Shown: piece after piece, positions 1 to 6,357 of the stretch
Position numbering within the stretch: the stretch's first letter is position 1
How the letters are laid out: each line of letters opens with the position of its first letter
Assembly (NCBI GenBank): GCA_005878685.1
Contig: VBLN01000057.1
Location: forward strand, 1 to 9,850
DNA from: Deltaproteobacteria bacterium
GTDB taxonomy: Bacteria > Desulfobacterota > Binatia > UBA9968
Length of the DNA stretch: 9,850 bases
Direction of reading: 5' to 3'
Program-made: the position numbers and the translations under genes
Notes under the pieces: generated by a model
Databases searched by the model: none
What the model saw: only the letters and a program-made list of their open reading frames with translations
What the model was told of the DNA's origin: nothing

Positions 1-148
1 TGGCCAGATGCTGGGAAAGGCTATATCGCTGTTGGAGGGGAAGAGTCAAGATGCTGTGTGTCGTGGTGTGTTTCCAGAGCGTGGATGGAAGATGCTACCT
101 GAGAGCTGTAGCGAGATGCTTTCAGTCTGTCGAAATCTGAGCCCTTAA
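1..148 (+). CDS. possible C-terminal fragment of an unknown protein
   Basis: A reading frame open from the window edge (first full codon at base 2) runs 48 codons to a TAA at 146-148. The peptide looks helical and fairly charged, with three cysteines, and I do not recognise it. Its stop lies one base from the stop of the minus-strand gene at 150-605, so the two would be convergent. The case for coding is weak: a second frame (bases 3-140) is also open over most of the stretch, third-position bias is not distinctive, and the DNA carries a repeated 7-mer. The upstream sequence would settle it. Confidence 0.3.
   Translation, partial: GQMLGKAISLLEGKSQDAVCRGVFPERGWKMLPESCSEMLSVCRNLSP
6..120 (+). 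repeat. four copies of the 7-mer AGATGCT
   Basis: AGATGCT occurs at 6-12, 49-55, 90-96 and 114-120, with spacings of 43, 41 and 24 bases. Three copies fall in the same frame of the possible C-terminal fragment, where they encode Met-Leu. The fourth is in another frame, so protein repetition alone does not explain them. Flanking bases differ between copies. No function is assigned and chance is possible. Confidence 0.35.
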
Positions 149-149
149 T

Positions 150-605
150 TTATTTCTCGTGAGGCTGCCCGACAAAGATGTTGACGATGTCGTTAAACGT
201 CTGAGGGGGTGGTGCTGGTGGAAGTGTGGCCAACATGGCTTCTATGGTTTGGTGCAGTTGAGGTGAAAGCTGCTCGCGGTCGAGTTGCCACTGTAGTGGA
301 TTAGAGTAGTACGCCATGGTTAGTCTTACCACTGCATCGGTATACTTTTCTCCTAGCTCAATGGCTATATCCCGCCAGCCTTTGAGTGCTCCCTCAAACT
401 CCTTGGTTAATTTTGCCATCTCTAGTCGGTGGAGTTTTTTTAAGGTGTCCCCTTGGGTTTTTAGCCAGTCTTCACGGTCCTTGATTTGGCGACGGTATTC
501 CTCAAAGTCGTGGGAGATGGTGCTCCAGTGGGTGGCGACGTAAAAGAAAGCAGTAACTCCCTTCAGGGTTGGAAGCTTTTTTATCACGGTATCTAGCCAG
601 TCCAT
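150..605 (-). CDS. hypothetical protein, 151 aa, helical and charged
   Basis: I do not recognise this protein. It starts at an ATG (603-605) preceded by a purine-rich AAGGGAAG Shine-Dalgarno-like stretch, and ends with TAA at 150-152. Residues about 30-80 are rich in Glu, Lys, Arg and Leu and look like a long amphipathic helix, possibly a short coiled coil. A mildly hydrophobic patch at about 16-27 is too polar to be a confident membrane segment. A proline-rich turn (Leu-Pro-Pro-Ala-Pro-Pro-Pro) sits near residue 128. No signal peptide or cysteine is seen. Six of 17 leucines use CTA, a codon that looks less common in the glycan genes to the right, which hints at a different origin. The gene lies beyond the terminator of the yicC operon and so is probably transcribed separately. 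Coding is likely from its length, start and ribosome site; function is unknown. Confidence 0.65.
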   Translation of the reverse strand: MDWLDTVIKKLPTLKGVTAFFYVATHWSTISHDFEEYRRQIKDREDWLKTQGDTLKKLHRLEMAKLTKEFEGALKGWRDIAIELGEKYTDAVVRLTMAYYSNPLQWQLDREQLSPQLHQTIEAMLATLPPAPPPQTFNDIVNIFVGQPHEK

Positions 606-647
606 CTACTTCCCTTTCAACTGTGCGCCCAAATCATGCTGCGCCTC

Positions 648-668
648 ATTTTAAAGAGATTTTAAAGA
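648..668. repeat. short tandem repeat ATTTTAAAGA x2
   Basis: Two identical 10-base AT-rich units at 648-657 and 659-668 are separated by one base, an 11-base period. They lie about 45-65 bases upstream of the 151-aa gene. Read on the minus strand each contains TTTAAAAT, which resembles a -10 box. The best -35-like sequence (TTGACT, minus strand, 687-692) is 22 bases from the nearer TAAAAT, too far for a normal sigma-70 promoter. The rest of the 606-804 gap holds a small palindrome around 677-686, a GAATGTG direct repeat (699-705, 708-714) and the yicC terminator. Confidence 0.4.
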
Positions 669-731
669 ATTTCACCCCATAATGGGAGTCAATTTGCCGA
701 ATGTGAAGAATGTGCGGAATTTGAGAAGTAA

Positions 732-775
732 GGAAAAAACAACAAAAAGGGGAGCTTAGCGTAACTCCCCTTTTT
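732..775 (-). terminator. intrinsic terminator of the yicC/hldA operon
   Basis: On the minus strand an 11-bp perfect stem has arms at 765-775 and 744-754, with GGGGAG pairing to CTCCCC and flanking A5/T5. The 10-base loop can add a further TTA/TAA pairing. A T-rich tail (GTTGTTTTTTCC, 743-732) follows. It lies about 30 bases after the yicC stop, in the right orientation to end that operon. The A/T arms make it partly bidirectional, but plus-strand read-out lacks T residues beyond the stem. Confidence 0.9.
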
Positions 776-804
776 CTCAACCGGTTTCACTTTTCACATC
801 CGCA

Positions 805-1671
805 TTATTCTATATTCTGCGCCTGCTCTCGGATCTTCTCTACTTTCTCTTTGCCGGATAGGACGAGGCGAACAACCGGGAGATGAGGGACTTTGGCGCT
901 GATGGTGTTGAGCTCACGCTGTATCTCCTGAAGCAGAAAATCTAGTTTTTTTCCTATGGGCTCCCGCTCCTGGACTAGAGACGCCAGCTCCTCGACATGG
1001 CTTTTGAGTCGGACAATCTCTTCATTGATGTCACCCTTGAGCGTCCGGCTCAGAGACTCCGACAAGTCCCTCTGATGCTCACGAAAATTTTCTTCTCCCC
1101 TCAAGGAGGGTGATTCCTCAAGGCGCGATCGCGCCAGAGTCTTAGCCTCTCTTCCCAGCCCCGCGCAGATCTGGCGCAGATGTTTGAGCTGGAGCAGGAT
1201 GTCTGACTTCAACTGCAGGCCCTCCCGTTCCCTGGAACGCTCCACCTTCTTCAAAGCCGATTCTAAGGTCCCGAGCACGAGACTTTTCTCATCTTCCTGC
1301 TTGATATCCGCTTGTCCGAGTTGGAAAAGTTCAGGGAGCTGAGCGAGGAGAGAAAAATCCAGCTTCCCCTCAAACCCGAATTTTCTCTGGGCTCGGTTGA
1401 GACCTCGGACATACTGCCCTAGGAGTTCCTCATCCAACTGTAGCTTTCGACCCTGACCCTTAAGGGGCGTGCGGTTAATGAAAATTTCCACCCGTCCGCG
1501 CGCCATCCTTTGCCGGATGACTCTCCGGATCTCCTCCTCAATCGCCAGATATTCCCTGGGGATTCTGGATTGGATATCCAGGTGGCGGTGATTCAAGGTG
1601 CGCACCTGGATGACAACCTTGGCCCACCTCCTTTGAGCCGTCGCTTCACCGTAACCGGTCATGCTCTTCAT
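805..1671 (-). CDS. yicC: YicC family endoribonuclease
   Basis: This is a 288-aa protein of the usual YicC length. YicC proteins are cytoplasmic; E. coli YicC has been described as an endoribonuclease that takes part in small-RNA decay. What I see: the family N-terminus Met-Thr-Gly-Tyr-Gly (residues 4-8), the Arg-Thr-Leu-Asn-His-Arg-His-Leu-Asp motif (24-32), and the C-terminal signature (DUF1732 part) Gly-Lys-Lys-Leu-Asp-Phe-Leu-Leu-Gln-Glu followed by Arg-Glu-Leu-Asn-Thr-Ile and a terminal Glu-Lys-Ile-Arg-Glu-Gln-Ala-Gln-Asn-Ile-Glu. The ATG overlaps the hldA stop as ATGA (4 nt), implying translational coupling, with an AGGAA sequence a few bases upstream. The gene is last in the LPS operon and is followed by a strong terminator. 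In many bacteria yicC sits beside gmk and rpoZ; here neither follows. Confidence 0.95.
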   Translation of the reverse strand: MKSMTGYGEATAQRRWAKVVIQVRTLNHRHLDIQSRIPREYLAIEEEIRRVIRQRMARGRVEIFINRTPLKGQGRKLQLDEELLGQYVRGLNRAQRKFGFEGKLDFSLLAQLPELFQLGQADIKQEDEKSLVLGTLESALKKVERSREREGLQLKSDILLQLKHLRQICAGLGREAKTLARSRLEESPSLRGEENFREHQRDLSESLSRTLKGDINEEIVRLKSHVEELASLVQEREPIGKKLDFLLQEIQRELNTISAKVPHLPVVRLVLSGKEKVEKIREQAQNIE

Positions 1672-2663
1672 CTTTGTTCCTGAATGGTCCTCTTGAGTCT
1701 TTGTATGGGCACAGCCACGGTTCCCACTTCCTCGCCGACGAGCCCAGCGGCCAGATTGGCAATCACCACGACCTCTTCGTAGCTAGAACCGCTTGCCAAC
1801 GCCAGAGAGCAAGCGGCCACGACAGTATCTCCCGCGCCTGTCACATCGAAGATCTCCCGCGGCTCGGTGGAAAAATGGCCGACCTCCCGGCCCGGCCGAA
1901 AAAGACTCATACCGTCCGGTCCCCTAGTGATCAGCACGGCCTTGGCTTGCCACATTACAAGAAGCCTCCTTCCCGCCTCTTGCAGCGAGCTCTCATCCTC
2001 AATTTCGATCCCCGACGCTTCACTCGCTTCCTGCTTGTTCGGCGTCACGAGGGTCGGATTACGATAGAACCTGAAGTTTTCCTTCTTGGGATCCACCACC
2101 CAGGGGCGACCTCTCTTTTTGACCCAGTCGGCGATCCAATCCAAAAGCTCGGGATAAATGACTCCTTTGCCGTAATCAGAGACTACAATACCGTCATAGC
2201 GGTTCACTTGGCGCGCCACAAATTGGTGGATTCGGCGGAGGAGGCCCTGTCGGATTTCGCCGTGGTTTTCCCGATCCAGGCGCACGATCTGCTGATGGCG
2301 GGGACGAGCAATAATCCGCGTCTTCTGCGTGGTCTGAAAATGGGGCTCCGGAAAGACTCCCGCTGTAGAAGCACCGGTAGCGCGAAGACTACGGAGCAAT
2401 CTCTTTCCCGTCTCATCCTCTCCTATGACGCCGCAGGCTGTGACGCTGCCTCCGAGCGTTCTTATGTTATGGATCACATTCGCCGCACCACCGGGTCGGA
2501 AACTCTCGGATACGACCCCAAGCACAGGCACTGGCGCTTCCGGCGAGATCCGCTCGACGTCCCCCCAGATAAAACCATCCAGCATGAGGTCGCCAATGAC
2601 CAGGAGACGGCACCGACGGAATTTGTTCAGAAGAGCGAGCAGACGATTCGAGCTAGGAACCAA
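1668..2663 (-). CDS. hldA: D-glycero-beta-D-manno-heptose-7-phosphate kinase
   Basis: This is a PfkB/ribokinase-family kinase of 331 aa that matches the N-terminal half of HldE (RfaE domain I). It phosphorylates D-glycero-D-manno-heptose 7-phosphate at C1 in the cytoplasm, a step toward ADP-heptose for LPS inner core. Visible motifs in order, numbered from the TTG start: Ile-Gly-Asp-Leu-Met-Leu-Asp (23-29), Arg-Ile-Ser-Pro-Glu-Ala-Pro-Val-Pro-Val, Arg-Pro-Gly-Gly-Ala-Ala-Asn-Val, Val-Ser-Asp-Tyr-Gly-Lys-Gly, Val-Asp-Pro-Lys, Thr-Pro-Asn-Lys, and the catalytic Gly-Ala-Gly-Asp near 276-279. The cytidylyltransferase-fold domain II is absent, so a separate HldC/RfaE2 is expected elsewhere. An ATG at 2735 would give 24 extra residues, but it lies 83 nt inside the GT4 gene, whereas TTG at 2663 has AGGAGG nine bases upstream and gives the family's usual N-terminus. 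The gene overlaps GT4 by 11 nt and yicC by 4 nt. Confidence 0.93.
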   Translation of the reverse strand: MVPSSNRLLALLNKFRRCRLLVIGDLMLDGFIWGDVERISPEAPVPVLGVVSESFRPGGAANVIHNIRTLGGSVTACGVIGEDETGKRLLRSLRATGASTAGVFPEPHFQTTQKTRIIARPRHQQIVRLDRENHGEIRQGLLRRIHQFVARQVNRYDGIVVSDYGKGVIYPELLDWIADWVKKRGRPWVVDPKKENFRFYRNPTLVTPNKQEASEASGIEIEDESSLQEAGRRLLVMWQAKAVLITRGPDGMSLFRPGREVGHFSTEPREIFDVTGAGDTVVAACSLALASGSSYEEVVVIANLAAGLVGEEVGTVAVPIQRLKRTIQEQR

Positions 2664-3798
2664 CTTGAATGACCTCCTGCTGCGCGTAACCGCTAGGCCC
2701 ATGCGAGCGCAAAAGTTCATAATAATATTCCTCATTCCGCTTCGCCATTTGTTCCACGGTAAAACGCCGCCGCACCTGTTCGCGAGCCCGCTCCGCTAAT
2801 TGCCGCGCAAATGCTTTATCAGAAAGCAGCCGAGAGATAGCGCGAGCCAAGGCTGAAGGATTCTTCGGGGGAACCAGAAGACCCGTCACCTGATCTTCGA
2901 TCAACTCAGGCACGCCTCCCACTCTACTGGCCGCGATTGGCTTGCCCGCTGCCATCGCCTCAAGAACGGCGACTCCCAATCCCTCATAAACAGACGGAAG
3001 AACAAAGAGGTCGATCTCTGACAAAAAGCCGGGGATATCTGAAACAAACCCCATGAAGACTACCTCATCTCGCAGACCCGATTCCAAGACCATTTTTTGC
3101 AGCGATTCTCTTTCCCCACCCTCCCCCGCAATGCGATAGTTCGCTCGAATACCTTCTCTCTTCAGCAGGGTCGCAGCTTCGAGCAAGAAGCGGTGCCCCT
3201 TCCTTTCTTCAAGTGTCGCCACGCTTCCGATAACGGGCAAATCCGAGTCTCGCCTTGCCTCGCGCAACTGCAGGAACGGAGCGGCGTCAATCCCGCTGTG
3301 GATGACTCGAATCTTCTCTTTCTTCACACCCGCTTCGACTAGCACTGCTGCGATCCTTTCCGATATGGCTACGATCCCGTCTACTTGCCGATTGTACAGG
3401 CGATAGTTGTACCAGTTCCTCCCTATAGGATAGTCCATCCTCCGCGTCACCACATATCTGGCCCCCGGATGGGGACGTCCCAGCCAAAGGGCGAGCGCAT
3501 GAGCCCTCTTGGTATGAAAATGGACGATGTCATACCCTTCCTTCTGGATGAGCCGTCTCAAAAAGAAGATCGACCTCAAGTCGAATTCGTTGCGAATGCT
3601 GACCGGAAAGACGACCACCGCTCTCTTTTCTGCTTCTCGGCGCAGCAGCCCCTCCGAGTGACAAACAAGGTGGCTTTGGTGCTCCCTTGAAGAAAGATAG
3701 TCCAGCAGACCCATGACTTGCCTTTCTCCGCCTCCCCATCCTCTCTCCGGATCGACATGAAGAATCTTGAGACAGCTTCTATCCCAGCTCCGAATCAC
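2653..3798 (-). CDS. GT4-family glycosyltransferase
   Basis: A 381-aa glycosyltransferase of the GT-B fold, which transfers a sugar from a nucleotide-sugar donor to a glycan or lipid-linked acceptor on the cytoplasmic side of the inner membrane. The N-terminal acceptor domain opens with Ile-Leu-His-Val-Asp-Pro-Glu, then a glycine-rich Gly-Trp-Gly-Gly-Gly-Glu-Arg-Gln (20-27). The C-terminal donor domain contains Ser-Val-Ala-Thr-Leu-Glu-Glu-Arg-Lys-Gly, Tyr-Glu-Gly-Leu-Gly-Val-Ala-Val-Leu-Glu with the family's E-x7-E pair (about Glu272 and Glu280), and Gly-Gly-Val-Pro-Glu-Leu-Ile. The start is GTG at 3798-3796, preceded by GGGGGGAG with a 7-base spacer. The gene overlaps the WaaE-like gene by 20 nt and hldA by 11 nt. 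Position beside hldA suggests LPS core assembly, but donor and acceptor cannot be read from sequence. Confidence 0.92.
   Translation of the reverse strand: MIRSWDRSCLKILHVDPERGWGGGERQVMGLLDYLSSREHQSHLVCHSEGLLRREAEKRAVVVFPVSIRNEFDLRSIFFLRRLIQKEGYDIVHFHTKRAHALALWLGRPHPGARYVVTRRMDYPIGRNWYNYRLYNRQVDGIVAISERIAAVLVEAGVKKEKIRVIHSGIDAAPFLQLREARRDSDLPVIGSVATLEERKGHRFLLEAATLLKREGIRANYRIAGEGGERESLQKMVLESGLRDEVVFMGFVSDIPGFLSEIDLFVLPSVYEGLGVAVLEAMAAGKPIAASRVGGVPELIEDQVTGLLVPPKNPSALARAISRLLSDKAFARQLAERAREQVRRRFTVEQMAKRNEEYYYELLRSHGPSGYAQQEVIQVGS
2673..2678 (-). promoter_or_regulatory. AGGAGG ribosome-binding site fixing the hldA TTG start
   Basis: On the minus strand AGGAGG is followed by 9 bases and then TTG (2663-2661) in the hldA frame. 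The site lies within the last codons of the GT4 gene (Gln-Gln-Glu-Val), whose TAG at 2655-2653 falls just after the hldA start. This is the classic layout for translational coupling. No comparable site is placed to serve the upstream ATG codons at 2735, 2720 or 2702. Confidence 0.8.
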
Positions 3799-4570
3799 CA
3801 GATCGCTCCCCCCGAAGCTCCAGCTCTCTCAGCTTAGCGTACCTAAGGAACACGTAAACCGCTGCGGTCGCAGCAACGAAAAATCCTGGGAACCCCTCGA
3901 GAAATCCCCTCTTCCACACATAAGAACGAAAGAAGCGAAACGGGGGTCGCAGCAGATTGTCGCTCAGACGCCACCGCCTCCCTTGACCCTTAAGCTCTGC
4001 TGCGGAAACAGTCGTGAAGCGATTGATTCTATCCAAGTGATCGTCGATATCTCGATAGGAAAAATGGTGCAACGGACTCTTCAGACGCCGAATCTTTCCG
4101 TCGACGATAATCCTTTCGTGGGGATCCAGCCCACCCCAGGTAGCGCGATCACGCCGAAATATCCGGACGTCGTAGTCAGGATACCATCCGCCCCTCCACC
4201 ACCACCTGCCGAGATAATGGACGAGCCGCGGAACCGAGAAAGCAGCAAAACCTTCTCCGTGACGGTCCAAGGCATCCAGGACCTCCTCCTTTAAGCTAGG
4301 AGGGACCCGCTCATCGGCATCGACTAGAAAAACCCACTCTCTCGTCGCCTGGGAATGGGCAAAAGCCTTTTGGTCCCGATAGCCAGCCCAACGGCGCTGC
4401 ATCACCCGATGCGTATACTGACGGCAAATCTCGACCGTCCGATCGGTGCTGAAAGAATCCACGATCACAATCTCATCGCACAACTTCAGGCTCTCCAGAC
4501 ATTCGCGGATACGATCTTCCTCGTTGAAGCAAACGACGATGGCTGAGATTTCCGCCCTTGAGTTAGCCAT
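3779..4570 (-). CDS. WaaE/KdtX-like family 2 glycosyltransferase
   Basis: A 263-aa GT-A-fold inverting glycosyltransferase. The pattern matches the WaaE/KdtX group, some members of which add glucose to LPS inner-core heptose. Seen in order: Val-Val-Cys-Phe-Asn-Glu-Glu (12-18), Asp-Glu-Ile-Val-Ile-Val-Asp-Ser-Phe-Ser-Thr-Asp (32-43), Trp-Val-Phe-Leu-Val-Asp-Ala-Asp-Glu-Arg-Val with the metal-binding Asp84-x-Asp86, a Trp-rich turn before the Arg-Ile-Phe-Arg-Arg segment, and Asp-Pro-His-Glu. A C-terminal hydrophobic stretch (226-243) could dip into the inner membrane. The ATG at 4570 has TAGGA just upstream, slightly close. This is the first gene of the four-gene operon and is divergent from the methyltransferase. 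Group assignment is good; the exact sugar is inferred. Confidence 0.9.
   Translation of the reverse strand: MANSRAEISAIVVCFNEEDRIRECLESLKLCDEIVIVDSFSTDRTVEICRQYTHRVMQRRWAGYRDQKAFAHSQATREWVFLVDADERVPPSLKEEVLDALDRHGEGFAAFSVPRLVHYLGRWWWRGGWYPDYDVRIFRRDRATWGGLDPHERIIVDGKIRRLKSPLHHFSYRDIDDHLDRINRFTTVSAAELKGQGRRWRLSDNLLRPPFRFFRSYVWKRGFLEGFPGFFVAATAAVYVFLRYAKLRELELRGERSGDSELG
3806..3813 (-). promoter_or_regulatory. ribosome-binding site supporting the GT4 GTG start
   Basis: On the minus strand GGGGGGAG ends 7 bases before the GTG at 3798-3796. It lies inside the coding end of the upstream WaaE-like gene, so ribosomes finishing that gene could restart here. It is the reason for preferring the GTG; no ATG is available before the conserved Lys-Ile-Leu-His segment. 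Confidence 0.65.
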
Positions 4571-4608
4571 TTTTCCTAGCTTAATAAATCGGTTAAAGAA
4601 TTGGTTAG

Positions 4609-4637
4609 AAGATAGAGGCTAGAAGCCAAAAAATCAA
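4609..4637 (-). promoter_or_regulatory. candidate sigma-70 promoter for the WaaE-like/GT4/hldA/yicC operon
   Basis: On the minus strand TTGATT (4637-4632) and TATCTT (4614-4609) are separated by 17 bases. Each matches four of six consensus positions. A start near 4602 would leave an untranslated leader of about 30 bases before the ATG at 4570. The 134-bp region 4571-4704 must also hold the start signals of the plus-strand methyltransferase, for which I found no convincing pair of boxes. Confidence 0.3.
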
Positions 4638-4704
4638 ATCAATCCTTAAGCTTTTAACTGGACATCCTCAAAGGCCCAATTTAAAGCCGATAGGAAACAA
4701 TGCA

Positions 4705-5397
4705 GTGAAGGACCTGCAGAATATACTCAAGGTTCCAGGCATGCTCACCCAAAACGAGGTGGAGTATCTTTATCGCCTAGGGCAGTTAAATCCCGGAAAA
4801 GGAGTCATCGTAGAGATCGGGAGCTGGAAGGGAAAATCGACGATTTGCTTGGCACGCGGCTCCATGGCCGTCGGCGGAGAAAAGGTCTATGCAATCGATC
4901 CTCATAGACCACTGGCTGAAGAGGGATACGTGGAAGATACAGAGGCCGAATTCCTAACAAACATCACACAGGCCGGCGTTGAAACTCACGTGGTTCCGAT
5001 GGTTTTGACCTCGAAAGAGGCAGTCACAGGATGGAATCAACCGGTCCGATTACTTTGGATCGATGGCGACCATCGCTACGAGTATGTAAAACAAGATTTC
5101 CTTCTGTGGGAACCGCATGTTATCGAGGGCGGCATTATTGCTATGCACGATACAATCCGCAAGCAGGGGCCCAAACGGGTCCTATGGGAAATCGTTTTTC
5201 GCTCCAACCGTTTTCAGCAAATATCTATAGTCGACAACCTTACTGCCGTCAGAAAAGTCCGAAGAATCTCTCTGCGCGGACGGCTGGCCAAGTGGTTGAT
5301 CATCGGTTGTCGCGGCCTCTATATCGCCGCCAGAAAAATGCGTTTTCCCTACGCCAAGCGCGCTGGCAGGTGGGTTCTCAAAAAACTGACAACCTAA
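4705..5397 (+). CDS. class I SAM-dependent methyltransferase (Methyltransf_24 type)
   Basis: A 230-aa protein likely to methylate a small molecule or a sugar of the nearby glycan. The Rossmann-fold SAM motif is Val-Glu-Ile-Gly-Ser-Trp-Lys-Gly-Lys-Ser-Thr (36-46). It is followed by Tyr-Ala-Ile-Asp-Pro-His (62-67), with Asp65 at the end of strand 2, and then Trp-Ile-Asp-Gly-Asp-His-Arg-Tyr-Glu (118-126) and Gly-Gly-Ile-Ile-Ala-Met-His-Asp-Thr (142-150), both typical of the family found in glycosyltransferase clusters. The basic, partly hydrophobic C-terminus (about 185-230) could hold it at the membrane. The start is GTG at 4705 with AGGA nine bases upstream; a nearby ATG at 4700 hits a stop after two codons. 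It is the only plus-strand gene inside the glycan block and its stop overlaps the convergent GT2 stop by 4 nt. Substrate unknown. Confidence 0.85.
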   Translation: MKDLQNILKVPGMLTQNEVEYLYRLGQLNPGKGVIVEIGSWKGKSTICLARGSMAVGGEKVYAIDPHRPLAEEGYVEDTEAEFLTNITQAGVETHVVPMVLTSKEAVTGWNQPVRLLWIDGDHRYEYVKQDFLLWEPHVIEGGIIAMHDTIRKQGPKRVLWEIVFRSNRFQQISIVDNLTAVRKVRRISLRGRLAKWLIIGCRGLYIAARKMRFPYAKRAGRWVLKKLTT

Positions 5398-6329
5398 ATC
5401 CGTGTCCCTTTAAACCTTTTAGCTTTTTCCAAAAGCATCGCCCTATAGTGGAAATAGCGCCCCTTTGCGCGGTACTTTCTTCGCTCATTTCCCATCAGGG
5501 AATACCAGCTGAAAGTCCATACGGATCGTATCAGGTTGGGAAAGATGGTTAAAACCGAATTCCGTTTGTGAATCAGGCGACTCCTACCTTGGCGTTCATG
5601 CCGGATGCGAAAATATTCCTCAGTCAAGCGATTCGGTTCGATTTCATTATAAACCGCGGCCCTCGGCTCATAGCCAATCCGCATTCCAGCCTTCAGCAAT
5701 CTCTGAGCGAACTCGACATCTTCGGAAAAGCCGCCTTGCCCTGGTCCAAGGCGATCATCAAACAAGCCGACCCGTTCAAAAACTTCCCGCCGCACAGCGA
5801 TATTTCCACCGGTGAGGGTCTTTAGGTCAGCACCGGGGGGATAACTATAGTCGATGAAGTCTATGGTGCGATAGCGCTCTAATGCCTCATAGAGCTTAGG
5901 ATCTTTGCGATCCTCATCGCGCATCAGGATAGAACCCTGCATCGCCGCGTGGGGATTCGAGGCGAAGAAATTGTTAATGGCCTGAAGCCAACCAGGAGTA
6001 ACTTCCACGTCGTCGTCTAGAAAAATCAGAATAGCAGCTCGGGCATGGGGAATGGCCTTATTTTGGGCGCGGCACTTCCCGGGGAGAGGTTCCCTGATCT
6101 GCCGACAGCAGTTTCCCCGAAGCGCCTCATATTCTCGGACCACTGCCTCCACGCCACGGGCCGCTGTCTCATCAGGAGCATTATTCGCGACAATGATCTC
6201 GGGCTTGATCTCCTCTCCACCCCGGACCGAGCAAAGGCTATCCAGAAGCCGGCGCAGCCTATCCACGCGCCCTGAAGTTGCGATGATTATGCTGAAAGGA
6301 ATCTCCACATCCGTTCTCACGGAGACCAT
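5394..6329 (-). CDS. family 2 glycosyltransferase
   Basis: A 311-aa GT-A glycosyltransferase. Numbered from the ATG: Phe-Ser-Ile-Ile-Ile-Ala-Thr-Ser-Gly-Arg (12-21), Phe-Leu-Asp-Asp-Asp (103-107) as the metal/nucleotide site, Thr-Gly-Gly-Asn-Ile-Ala-Val-Arg-Arg (173-181), and Phe-Ser-Glu-Asp-Val-Glu-Phe (201-207), where the Glu-Asp pair is the usual site of the catalytic base. The C-terminal tail (about 230-311) is basic and aromatic and resembles that of the GT2 at 8418-9326, so the two look like paralogs. A TTG immediately before the ATG could also start; neither has a clear Shine-Dalgarno. The gene follows the nucleotide-sugar enzyme by 28 bases and is probably co-transcribed with it, so it may use that enzyme's product. 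Acceptor unknown. Confidence 0.9.
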   Translation of the reverse strand: MVSVRTDVEIPFSIIIATSGRVDRLRRLLDSLCSVRGGEEIKPEIIVANNAPDETAARGVEAVVREYEALRGNCCRQIREPLPGKCRAQNKAIPHARAAILIFLDDDVEVTPGWLQAINNFFASNPHAAMQGSILMRDEDRKDPKLYEALERYRTIDFIDYSYPPGADLKTLTGGNIAVRREVFERVGLFDDRLGPGQGGFSEDVEFAQRLLKAGMRIGYEPRAAVYNEIEPNRLTEEYFRIRHERQGRSRLIHKRNSVLTIFPNLIRSVWTFSWYSLMGNERRKYRAKGRYFHYRAMLLEKAKRFKGTRI

Positions 6330-6357
6330 CAAGTGAGGGTATAAGGGAACGAGGTCT

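Noticed and set aside
659..692. Sigma-70 promoter TTGACT/TAAAAT upstream of the 151-aa gene
   Set aside because: The spacing is 22 bases, outside the usual 16-18. At 17 bases the -10 position reads TTCTTT, a poor match.
1674..2672. Long plus-strand open frame (332 codons) opposite hldA
   Set aside because: It is the antisense shadow of hldA. Its translation shows no family features, while the minus strand encodes a clear kinase.
2664..2735. Extending hldA 24 codons upstream to the ATG at 2735
   Set aside because: It would overlap the GT4 gene by 83 nt, has no well-placed ribosome site, and adds residues not typical of HldA. The TTG at 2663 has AGGAGG.
5031..5552. Plus-strand 173-codon frame overlapping the methyltransferase and the GT2
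   Set aside because: It runs out of frame through two well-supported genes, and the product looks random in composition.
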